A DNA stretch of 64,000 nt, taken from positions 1 through 64,000 of the forward strand of contig CACLUX010000003.1 in NCBI GenBank assembly GCA_902610255.1. Reading direction: 5' to 3'. The notes beneath the pieces were generated by a model, which worked only from the letters and a program-made list of their open reading frames with translations, did not search any database and was not told the DNA's origin. The position numbers and the translations under genes were made by a program. The DNA is from an uncultured Alphaproteobacteria bacterium (GTDB lineage: Bacteria > Pseudomonadota > Alphaproteobacteria > HIMB59). Positions 14,482 through 21,331 of this stretch are shown here, piece after piece (within the stretch, counting starts at the first letter, position 1; each line of letters starts with the position of its first letter).

Positions 14482-14491
14482 AAGTGCATAA
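14475..14491. repeat. Tandem pair TGCATAA x2, period 10 (X4 right end)
   Basis: TGCATAA at 14475-14481 and 14485-14491, followed by a T run and an A run. The first unit supplies the TAA stop of the lyase-like gene. The block from here to the tRNA is nearly identical to 10534-10643. Confidence 0.65.
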
Positions 14492-14506
14492 TTTTTTTTA
14501 AAAAAA

Positions 14507-14553
14507 ATTGTAAGTTGTTAAAAAGCTATATAAATATATTGTTTTTTAATTAT
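14507..14553 (+). promoter_or_regulatory. tRNA promoter module in front of the intact tRNA-Thr
   Basis: A 47-bp block directly before the complete tRNA gene, shared with 10565-10611 and 13024-13070. TTGTAA, 17 bases, TAAATA is the best promoter-like pair. It must serve the only intact tRNA-Thr(GGT) in the window, so the working gene now uses a promoter that came with an island. Confidence 0.55.
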
Positions 14554-14628
14554 GCCGCCGTAGCTCAGTGGTAGAGCACACCCTTGGTAAGGGTGGGGTC
14601 GGAAGTTCAATTCTTCTCGGCGGCACCA
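14554..14628 (+). tRNA. tRNA-Thr (anticodon GGT), intact
   Basis: 75 bases fold as a full cloverleaf: acceptor GCCGCCG/CGGCGGC, D arm GCTC-AGTGGTA-GAGC, anticodon arm CACCC-TTGGTAA-GGGTG with anticodon GGT (reads ACC, Thr), five-base variable loop, T arm GGAAG-TTCAATT-CTTCT, discriminator A and encoded CCA. It is the only complete copy of the fragments scattered over the preceding 7.8 kb. The anticodon arm is almost perfectly palindromic, which matters for insertion orientation. Confidence 0.97.
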
Positions 14629-14662
14629 CATAAGTTAAGTTGCTTTAAAATGGTTTTATTAG

Positions 14663-15106
14663 TTAGTAATTTAGTATTTGTTCGAAAATTGACACATCTA
14701 TATAATCAATAAATAACTCACTTGCAGCGCTAACACCTTGATCTTCCATTAACTCTGTCATTGCTATTTCACCCAAGAGTTCAAATGCATAAAAAACACT
14801 TTCTTCACCCTCGTAATCTATGGCCATATTTAACTCTTCATTGCACTTATAAGCAAAGACATTGGTCATGTAGTCAGCTACTCTTATATTCACCATTTCA
14901 ACATCATCAGCTGTTAGATTAGATAAATCCATCAGTTGAGGGTGAAATGACATTGTCACATATATCCATCTTACTAAATCAGTTTTTTCTTGAGTTGTTG
15001 TTTTCATTACAATGCACTTTGCAAACTCATCTGTAAAAGGTCCCGAAAATAGGTTTAAATTCAAACCAAAAATAAAAATAAAAATGTATTTGAAAATTTT
15101 TTTCAC
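14663..15106 (-). CDS. Secreted hypothetical protein
   Basis: A 147-residue protein using a GTG start at 15106, chosen because it gives a classic signal peptide (KKIFKYIFIFIFGLNLNLFSG). An ATG at 15145 would add 13 residues in front. The mature part is acidic and mostly helical, with one Cys near the N-terminus and another in YKCNEEL. No family is recognised. It is the first core gene to the right of the tRNA, and a candidate structured RNA lies just upstream on the same strand. Confidence 0.6.
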   Translation of the reverse strand: MKKIFKYIFIFIFGLNLNLFSGPFTDEFAKCIVMKTTTQEKTDLVRWIYVTMSFHPQLMDLSNLTADDVEMVNIRVADYMTNVFAYKCNEELNMAIDYEGEESVFYAFELLGEIAMTELMEDQGVSAASELFIDYIDVSIFEQILNY

Positions 15107-15157
15107 GTTTAATGATAAACTATTTAATGTAAAAAATTCAATCATTAAATCTGGGGC

Positions 15158-15262
15158 TAAAAACAGAAAAGAGCCTCGGTTGTCTCGACTTAGTTCCAGT
15201 TTCCCTTCTCTAGGCCTCTACTACTTTGGCTCTTTTCTTTGTTTTGGGAAGTTTCCTGCCCT
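15158..15262 (-). ncRNA. Candidate structured RNA or leader with terminator-like stem
   Basis: This GC-richer island contains a perfect ten-base inverted repeat, GAAAAGAGCC (15166-15175) and GGCTCTTTTC (15228-15237). On the minus strand it is followed by a U-rich tract. TTCCC (15201-15205) could pair with GGGAA (15246-15250) across the stem, giving a pseudoknot. A TATATA at 15268-15273 fits a minus-strand start near 15261, about 105 bases long, ending about 50 bases upstream of the secreted-protein gene. It could be a standalone small RNA or an attenuator leader. The plus strand is also possible, and the class is unknown. Confidence 0.4.
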
Positions 15263-15364
15263 CTACATATATAAATTTAAATAAATTATTTTTTTTGACA
15301 ATAACAAAAAATAAAAAAATAAATTTTTCTGTTTATAATATGTGAATAAGTATTTTGGATTAAA

Positions 15365-15808
15365 TTAAATATTAGATAGTTCGTTAATTACATTTTTTAC
15401 ATGATCTTTTACTCTGACATTACTCCAAGTTTTTACAATTTTGCCTTTTTCATTAATTAATACTGTAGTTCTAATTATACCATAATATTCTTTTCCTAAA
15501 AATTTCTTAAGTCCCCAAGCTTTGTATTTTTTTAAGACCTTTATTTTTTCATCAAATAACAAATCAAATTTTAATTTATTTTTTTTTTTAAATTTTTGAT
15601 GACTTTCAATTGAGTCTTTTGAAACACCTACTACAATGCAATTATATTTATTTATAGCTTTGAGAGAATTATTGAAATCAATTGCCTCTAAAGAACATCC
15701 TTTTGTATTGTCTCTTGGGTAAAAATACAAAATTATGTTTTTCCCTAAATAATCACTTAGTTGAAATATTCCAGATGTGCTTGGCAACTTAAAATTAGGT
15801 GCTTTCAT
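15365..15808 (-). CDS. bcp: Bcp/PrxQ-type peroxiredoxin (one-Cys form)
   Basis: A 147-residue cytosolic peroxiredoxin that reduces peroxides. The peroxidatic Cys is in PRDNTKGCSLEAIDF. In two-Cys Bcp the resolving Cys lies five residues later (ACDF), but here that position is Ile, so this is a one-Cys form needing an external thiol. Length and the thioredoxin-fold pattern (IILYFYP, IVVGVSKDS, RTTVLINEKGKI) fit the family. It ends eight bases from the LhgO gene on the same strand, so the two are probably co-transcribed. Confidence 0.85.
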   Translation of the reverse strand: MKAPNFKLPSTSGIFQLSDYLGKNIILYFYPRDNTKGCSLEAIDFNNSLKAINKYNCIVVGVSKDSIESHQKFKKKNKLKFDLLFDEKIKVLKKYKAWGLKKFLGKEYYGIIRTTVLINEKGKIVKTWSNVRVKDHVKNVINELSNI

Positions 15809-15816
15809 TATTATTT

Positions 15817-17013
15817 CTATTTTTTTATAGTATATTTTTCACATATAAATTCGGCCATAGCAAAAGAAGATGTCCATGCTGGAGATATAGCATTAAGAAT
15901 ATGTATTATGTTATTTTGCTTAATAACTACAAAATCATTAAATAGTTTTTTACTATTTTTATCGAACATTTGAGATCTAATCCCCACTTTACTACTTAAT
16001 TCAATTTTTACTGGTTTATGCTTAAAGTAAACATTAGAAGATTTCATGACACTAGATAAAAATAGATTTTTAAACTCACTAATAGCTAAATTTCTAAGGT
16101 TATTCTCATTAAAAATTATTTTTAAAATGAATTTATAACTTAAGGCACTAAACTCTAAAAAATTAAATTTTCTAAAAGGCCTATAGGCTTCTCTTCCAAA
16201 TACAGGGGTGCTACTAGGTCCTAAATAAAAGTTTCCATCTTTATCGTATACAGTGTGGACTCCTAAAAAAGGTTGGTCTAAATTTGGCACTGGATAAATC
16301 AATCTATTTGGAATTTCATTTTTATCTCCAAAACTAATTTTCCAATATTTACCTTTAAAAGGTAAGGATGTGTATCTAGTTTTTAAATTTGATTTATTTG
16401 CCAAATAGTCTGCATGCAAACCTGCAGAGTTAATAATAAGATCGAAATTATGAATTTTATTATTTGATATAATAGTTGTATTATCAGATGAAATTGAGTT
16501 CACTTTTGTATCGTATTTAAATATCACGTCTCTTTTTTTTAAAATTTCAATCAATTTGTTTGATACCTCTTTTGAATCAGCTATGGCTGTTTCCTTAATA
16601 AAAAGAGCTTCATTAAATAAAGGATTGCAGTTTGGCTCTATTTTTAAAATCTCATCGAAACTATTTAACTTGATTGTTTCGACTCCCACCTCCTTTGATC
16701 TCTGATACAATAAATTAAGTGTTTCGATATCTTTTTTTGTTTTTGGAAGTAATAACTTTCCACAATTATTAATATAAAGATTGTTCTCACTAATAAATTT
16801 TTTCATTAACTTTGAACCTCTGATGCAGAGAGTTGACCTTAAAGTTTTAGGTTGATAGTAGATTCCAGAGTGAATAACTCCGCTATTTCTTCCAGTTCCA
16901 TGTGATAGTGAGTCTCTCTCTTTCTCAAAAATAGTTATGTCGATATTTTCTTTACTTAAAGTATAGGCAATTGTGAGACCAACAATGCCCGACCCAATGA
17001 TAGCAACTTTCAT
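15817..17013 (-). CDS. lhgO: L-2-hydroxyglutarate oxidase (LhgO)
   Basis: A 398-residue FAD-dependent oxidoreductase of the DAO family. The N-terminal dinucleotide motif is IIGSGIVGLTIAYTL. GTGRNSGVIHSGIYYQPKTLRS is the hallmark segment of LhgO, and PVPNLDQPFLGVHT also matches. It oxidises L-2-hydroxyglutarate to 2-oxoglutarate at the membrane, feeding electrons to quinone. Its start directly abuts the stop of the upstream thioesterase gene, so they form one operon with bcp downstream. Confidence 0.85.
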   Translation of the reverse strand: MKVAIIGSGIVGLTIAYTLSKENIDITIFEKERDSLSHGTGRNSGVIHSGIYYQPKTLRSTLCIRGSKLMKKFISENNLYINNCGKLLLPKTKKDIETLNLLYQRSKEVGVETIKLNSFDEILKIEPNCNPLFNEALFIKETAIADSKEVSNKLIEILKKRDVIFKYDTKVNSISSDNTTIISNNKIHNFDLIINSAGLHADYLANKSNLKTRYTSLPFKGKYWKISFGDKNEIPNRLIYPVPNLDQPFLGVHTVYDKDGNFYLGPSSTPVFGREAYRPFRKFNFLEFSALSYKFILKIIFNENNLRNLAISEFKNLFLSSVMKSSNVYFKHKPVKIELSSKVGIRSQMFDKNSKKLFNDFVVIKQNNIIHILNAISPAWTSSFAMAEFICEKYTIKK

Positions 17014-17481
17014 TTACTTTTTTAATTTATCTAAAAGGTAAAATTCTATTGGTGAAAATTGATTTTTATTTTCAGCTATGAAATCATCTACTAACTTTAA
17101 TTTATGGTCTTCCATTTCAATAACTTTGCGGATACTTAAGTCAACATAAAGAGAGCAAACTTCAGATGTAGCTGCTCTAAAATTCCCACTTTTACTTACA
17201 ATTTCCAATTGATATACAAATCTTTTTTTATCACGGTCTAAGAATAATAAGTTTATATCAACTTCATCTCCCTCTTTAACCTCTTGAATATATTTAGTGT
17301 GGGATTCCACAGCAAATGTTGATCTTTTCTCATTTTTAGCTGACTCTCCTCCCATTTGAAATCTATCAAGCAACACATCCCATCCTTGATCGAATAAGTG
17401 GATATAAAAGGCTAAATTCATATGACCATTATAGTCTGTCCAATCTGAAATAATTTTTTCTGTTTTAAGGTAAATTGACAT
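17014..17481 (-). CDS. Hotdog-fold acyl-CoA thioesterase
   Basis: A 155-residue protein of the 4HBT family. The active-site region DWTDYNGHMNLAFYIHLFDQG has the DxNGHxN pattern of small-molecule thioesterases, and the remainder is hotdog-like (ESHTKYIQEVKEGDEVDINL). The substrate is not defined; relatives next to carnitine or hydroxyacyl dehydrogenases act on betainyl- or short acyl-CoA. It is immediately upstream of lhgO with no gap and divergent from the beta-hydroxyacid dehydrogenase. Confidence 0.75.
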   Translation of the reverse strand: MSIYLKTEKIISDWTDYNGHMNLAFYIHLFDQGWDVLLDRFQMGGESAKNEKRSTFAVESHTKYIQEVKEGDEVDINLLFLDRDKKRFVYQLEIVSKSGNFRAATSEVCSLYVDLSIRKVIEMEDHKLKLVDDFIAENKNQFSPIEFYLLDKLKK

Positions 17482-17560
17482 TATCTAATTTTATAAGAAT
17501 TATTTAATATTAACATTGAAAAATAAAGTAATAGTATTTTATTAAATAAAGGGGGTAGTG

Positions 17561-18502
17561 ATGAAAATAGGTTTTGTTGGGTTGGGTAATGTGGGTGGAA
17601 AACTAGCAAATAATCTTCTTGAAAATAATTTTCAAATATCAGTTTTTGATAAAAATCACATATTAATGAATGAGTTTAAATTAAAGGGTGCTGAAACAGC
17701 TAAATCAATAAAAGATCTTGTGATGAATTCTGATATTTTAATAACTTGTCTTCCCTCTCCAAAGATATGCGCAGAAGTTTTAGAGTCCAAAGATGGTATT
17801 ATTGATACTATAAAAAAAGATCAAATTTGGATTGAGATGAGCACAACTAAAGATAAACAACTAAAAAAACATGCATCATTAATTCAGCAAAAAAATGCAA
17901 TAGCTTTAGAAGCCCCTGTAAGTGGGGGCTGTCATAGAGCTGCAACAGGAAACATTTCTATTTTTGTTGGAGGAAGTAGAGAGGGATTTGAAAAGGCTAT
18001 GCCAGTGTTAAAATGTCTTGGTCGAAAAATTTTGTATACTGGAGACTTTGGAAGCGCATCCATTCTTAAAGTTATTACTAATTATCTAGCGACTGTTCAC
18101 TTAGTTGCATTAGGAGAAGCTTGGACTATTGCTACTAAATCAAATCTTGATTTGGATAAAACATTCAAAGGAATTGCAGCTTCCTCAGGCAACTCATTTG
18201 TCCATGAAACTGAGAGTCAGGTAATATTAAATGGTTCATATAATATAAATTTTACAATGGACTTAGTTGAGAAAGATGTAGGTCTTTTTCAAGATCTCGC
18301 CACAAAACTTGGGATAGAATTAGAAATTTCACCTTTAGTTCTTGATATTATTAAAGATGCAAGAAAAACTTTTGGTGATCGTGCATGGTCCTCAATGGTC
18401 GTAAAAAGGCTTGAAAATAAATACAATACTGCATTTAGAGCTGAGGGATATCCTGAAGAATTGTTAGACTTAGAGGAAAAACAACTTGGTTATGAGATAT
18501 GA
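17561..18502 (+). CDS. NAD(P)-dependent beta-hydroxyacid dehydrogenase (HIBADH family)
   Basis: A 313-residue enzyme. I start at ATG 17561 rather than GTG 17558, because a strong Shine-Dalgarno AAGGGGG ends five bases before it. The Rossmann motif is GFVGLGNVGG (residues 4-13), the substrate motif is EAPVSGGCHRAATG, and the catalytic Lys lies in SILKVITNYLA. Members reduce or oxidise 3-hydroxyisobutyrate, tartronate semialdehyde and similar compounds; the substrate here is not resolved. The BASS transporter gene follows by 29 bases, suggesting uptake and oxidation of one organic acid. Confidence 0.8.
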   Translation: MKIGFVGLGNVGGKLANNLLENNFQISVFDKNHILMNEFKLKGAETAKSIKDLVMNSDILITCLPSPKICAEVLESKDGIIDTIKKDQIWIEMSTTKDKQLKKHASLIQQKNAIALEAPVSGGCHRAATGNISIFVGGSREGFEKAMPVLKCLGRKILYTGDFGSASILKVITNYLATVHLVALGEAWTIATKSNLDLDKTFKGIAASSGNSFVHETESQVILNGSYNINFTMDLVEKDVGLFQDLATKLGIELEISPLVLDIIKDARKTFGDRAWSSMVVKRLENKYNTAFRAEGYPEELLDLEEKQLGYEI

Positions 18503-18531
18503 TTATTTTGAGTTTTTGTTAATATCTATCT

Positions 18532-19377
18532 ATGAATTTCATAACTGATGTAATTCTACCATTAGCCTTAGCTTTTATTATGTTCACTTTAGGCTTGGGT
18601 TTGACGTTTTCAGATTTTGCTAGAGTGGTGAAGGCACCTAAAAATTTTATCATAGGTTTAATTAGTCAATTAATTTTTCTTCCAATAGTTGCTTTAATAA
18701 TTGTTTTGGTTTGGCCACTTCAACCTGAATTAGCTATAGGTTTAATATTAATCGCTGCTGCTCCAGGTGGAGTAACTTCTAATATTCTTACATCTTTTGC
18801 TAAAGGGGATGTTGCTTTATCAATATCTTTAACTGCAGTAATTAGCCTTTTAAGTGTAATTTCTGTGCCTATTGTTTTGGGGATATCAATGGGATTGATT
18901 TCTGACAACTCTCTAGGCTCAATCTCACTTACAGGAATAGCTATAAGTATGTTTTTGATTGTGACATTACCTGTTTTAATTGGAATGATTTTCAGAGCTA
19001 GCTTGTCATTTTTAACGATGAGAATTGAGAAGTTTGCTAGAATACTTTCAACTGCTTTATTTGTTTTAGTTTTGATTGGAGCTATTTTAGCTGAGAGAGA
19101 AAATTTAGTTGATTATTTTGCTCAAACTGGGTTGGTAGTCCTTTCTCTCAATTTATTAATGATGATAATTGCTTTTTATTGGGCAAAGTTTTTTGGGACA
19201 GGAACCTCACAACAAAAAGCTATTTCGATAGAGTGTGGTCTTCAAAATGGAACTTTAGCTATTTTTGTAGGCACAAGTGTTTTTGGTGGTGGTCTATATA
19301 TAATACCTGCTGCTACTTATAGCGTCATAATGTACTTAACGTCTTTAATATTTATTTATTTTATAAGAAATCGCTAA
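18532..19377 (+). CDS. Bile acid:sodium symporter (BASS) family transporter
   Basis: A 281-residue membrane protein with about nine hydrophobic helices. Family signatures include LIAAAPGGVTSNILTSFAKGDVALSISLTAV near 80-110 and ECGLQNGTLAIFVG near 232. BASS members import organic anions such as pyruvate, pantoate or taurocholate with Na+. The position after the hydroxyacid dehydrogenase suggests a small organic acid. It converges with the next gene, overlapping by four bases. Confidence 0.85.
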   Translation: MNFITDVILPLALAFIMFTLGLGLTFSDFARVVKAPKNFIIGLISQLIFLPIVALIIVLVWPLQPELAIGLILIAAAPGGVTSNILTSFAKGDVALSISLTAVISLLSVISVPIVLGISMGLISDNSLGSISLTGIAISMFLIVTLPVLIGMIFRASLSFLTMRIEKFARILSTALFVLVLIGAILAERENLVDYFAQTGLVVLSLNLLMMIIAFYWAKFFGTGTSQQKAISIECGLQNGTLAIFVGTSVFGGGLYIIPAATYSVIMYLTSLIFIYFIRNR

Positions 19378-19781
19378 ATATAAATCTTATCTGCTAATCC
19401 AAAACAAAGAATAGCCCAACCTAGTGCAAGACCACCTGTTGATAGCCATCCCTCTCTTGAATATTGGTCAGTTCTTCCTAATTGATCTATCTCACCAGTG
19501 TAAAAAGCTGATATTGCTATTATGGTCATGATTATAAACATAAAATTAAAGAATGCCCATGTAGCCTCTGTACCTCTAAATAAAATATATAACTGCATTA
19601 AAACAGCACCTACAATTACTGCTCCAGCAAACCTTGCAAAAAATGCGGCTGTTACATCAATTCCATATTTGCTTATGAAGTTTTTGGTATTAAACAAACA
19701 GTTATAACCGTAAAAAGCATTCATTACTAAAATAATTAAAAAAATTACTAAATAAAATATTCCGTTAAAATTTCCTATCAT
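19374..19781 (-). CDS. Four-helix membrane protein
   Basis: A 135-residue hydrophobic protein with four predicted membrane helices (about residues 8-27, 45-66, 75-93 and 112-130) and a short polar loop (GEIDQLGRTDQYSREGW). I do not assign a family with confidence; a DoxX-like or DUF4345-like small membrane protein is possible. It stands alone between two plus-strand genes. Confidence 0.6.
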   Translation of the reverse strand: MIGNFNGIFYLVIFLIILVMNAFYGYNCLFNTKNFISKYGIDVTAAFFARFAGAVIVGAVLMQLYILFRGTEATWAFFNFMFIIMTIIAISAFYTGEIDQLGRTDQYSREGWLSTGGLALGWAILCFGLADKIYI

Positions 19782-19871
19782 ATGAATCTCCCATATCCAA
19801 TTTTATCAGATTTTTAACTTTAATGACTATGAATAATTATTTTTTTATGTCATGAATATTGAAGTAAATTT

Positions 19872-20507
19872 ATGATCGAACTAGATATATTTTCAGATAC
19901 TGTTTGCCCGTGGTGCTATATTGGGAAAAAAAGATTAGAAAAAGCTATTAGTAATCACAAAGATACAAAATTCAAACAAACTTGGAGACCTTTTCAATTA
20001 AATCCGGGAATGCCACCTGATGGTATGGATAGGCAAGAATATTTAATTTCTAAATTTGGAAGTGCTGATGCAGCAAAGACGATTTATGACAATATCTATG
20101 ATGAGGGACTTGTAGAAGGAATTAATTTTAACTTTGACTCTATTATGACAACCCCAAATTCCTTTAATTCACATAGACTTTTAGCTTTAGCATATAAACA
20201 GGGTGTACAGGAAAATGTTTTAGATAGTTTATTTGAGTCTTATTTCTTAAATGGTGAAGACATAGGTGACCCCAATATATTGTTGGATATAGCTATAAAA
20301 CATAAAATTGACGCTGAAGATTTTAAAAGTTATTTGTCAGATCAAGAAAATATTGAGCCACTTGCTAATGAAGAAATTCAAGCTAGAAAGATGGGTATAA
20401 ATAGCGTTCCTACATTTATAATAAATAAACAAATTGTTATAAATGGCGCTCAGACATCAGAAAATTTTGAGATTATTTTTCAGAAGCTTAAAAATAGCTT
20501 AAATTAA
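19872..20507 (+). CDS. DsbA/FrnE-like thiol oxidoreductase
   Basis: A 211-residue protein without a signal peptide. The active site is DIFSDTVCPWCYIGKKR, a CPWC motif near residues 14-17, and NSVPTFIINKQIVINGAQ supplies the cis-proline loop. It matches the 2-hydroxychromene-2-carboxylate isomerase/FrnE branch of the DsbA superfamily, which includes cytosolic disulfide oxidoreductases. The substrate is unknown. The IMPase gene follows after 41 bases. Confidence 0.85.
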   Translation: MIELDIFSDTVCPWCYIGKKRLEKAISNHKDTKFKQTWRPFQLNPGMPPDGMDRQEYLISKFGSADAAKTIYDNIYDEGLVEGINFNFDSIMTTPNSFNSHRLLALAYKQGVQENVLDSLFESYFLNGEDIGDPNILLDIAIKHKIDAEDFKSYLSDQENIEPLANEEIQARKMGINSVPTFIINKQIVINGAQTSENFEIIFQKLKNSLN

Positions 20508-20548
20508 AAATTATTAGTAGTAATGCTTTTTTTCTATATATTTTGTAA

Positions 20549-21331
20549 ATGCTTTTAAAACATAAAGATTTATCTCAATATTTAAACTTTGCTAAAAAAC
20601 TAGTTAATGCGTCAGAAAGAATAATAAAGAAAACACCATCTCATCGATTAAAAATAGATTTCAAATCAGATAAATCACCAGTAACTAAAATAGACATGAA
20701 AATTGAAAAAGAATTGCGATCAATGATCATTAAAAAATATCCTGGTCACGGTATATACGGAGAGGAATACCAAAATAAATCAAATAACTCTCCATTTATA
20801 TGGGTAATCGATCCAATAGATGGAACAAAAAATTTTATTAATGGAAATGGTAATTTTGGCACATTAGTTTCTTTGTGTATTGATAAAATACCCGTAATTG
20901 GAATTATTAACTGTCCTGATATAAACAAAACATGGATTGGAATTAGAGACAATGGTGCTTATTGTAATGGAAAAAAAATTAAGAAATCTCAAAATAATTT
21001 AAACTTATCTAAATTATATTTTAGTACCTCTGGAATGACAGCTTTCAAATCAAATAATAAGAATAAAAAATACAATGCTCTGATTAAAAAAACTAAATAT
21101 GCAACCTTTGGTGGTGATTGTGTACAATACGGACTTTTAGCTGAAAAAAGAATACCCTTAGTAGTAGAGTCTTTCTTAAAACCTTATGATTATATCCCTT
21201 TAGTTAATATCGTAGAAGAAAGCGGTGGTATAATTAGTGATTGGAAAGGAAATCCTCTAAATTTTCAATCAAATGGTGATGTTGTTGCATCAATCTCAAA
21301 AAAAGCTCACCAACAGTTTCTAAAAATTTAA
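20549..21331 (+). CDS. Inositol monophosphatase family phosphatase
   Basis: A 260-residue Mg-dependent phosphatase. The metal-binding motifs are GEEYQ (Glu near 71), WVIDPIDGTKNFING (Asp residues near 88-91) and KPYDYIPLVNIVEESGG near 213. Members hydrolyse inositol phosphate, histidinol phosphate or similar compounds. The GGDCVQYGLLA segment resembles the histidinol-phosphatase (HisN) branch, but no his genes are nearby, so the substrate is left open. It converges with the Fe-ADH gene, overlapping by four bases. Confidence 0.8.
   Translation: MLLKHKDLSQYLNFAKKLVNASERIIKKTPSHRLKIDFKSDKSPVTKIDMKIEKELRSMIIKKYPGHGIYGEEYQNKSNNSPFIWVIDPIDGTKNFINGNGNFGTLVSLCIDKIPVIGIINCPDINKTWIGIRDNGAYCNGKKIKKSQNNLNLSKLYFSTSGMTAFKSNNKNKKYNALIKKTKYATFGGDCVQYGLLAEKRIPLVVESFLKPYDYIPLVNIVEESGGIISDWKGNPLNFQSNGDVVASISKKAHQQFLKI

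Larger units (their letters stand above)
13108..14590. mobile_element. Island X4 (second PL5-like cargo)
   Basis: From the break in tRNA copy 3 to the loop of the intact tRNA. It holds a TTGTGTAA pair near the left end, one plus-strand gene, a TGCATAA pair overlapping that gene's stop, the promoter module and the 5' half that completes the working tRNA. The left and right pairs use different words, so X4 may itself be a composite. No integrase is present. Confidence 0.55.

Noticed and set aside
6900..14491. CRISPR-like array from the short repeated words
   Set aside because: There are only two units per site, no spacers of uniform length, no long repeats and no cas genes in the window.
6777..14628. 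Split or permuted tRNA genes, or a tRNA interrupted by introns
   Set aside because: An intact tRNA-Thr is present and the fragments are followed by unrelated or gene-bearing sequence of 1-4 kb. Repeated partial copies with duplicated promoters fit recombination junctions, not processing.
15012..15284. Plus-strand 90-residue frame over the structured region
   Set aside because: It overlaps the signal-peptide gene and the inverted-repeat region, has a Lys/Phe/Leu-rich noise composition and no ribosome binding site.
15295..15339. TTGACA and TATAAT as one promoter
   Set aside because: The two boxes are 33 bases apart, far beyond the 16-18 base optimum, and no plus-strand gene follows.
17558..17560. 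GTG as start of the hydroxyacid dehydrogenase
   Set aside because: The strong AAGGGGG is better spaced for the ATG at 17561, which also gives the usual MKIGFVGLG start.
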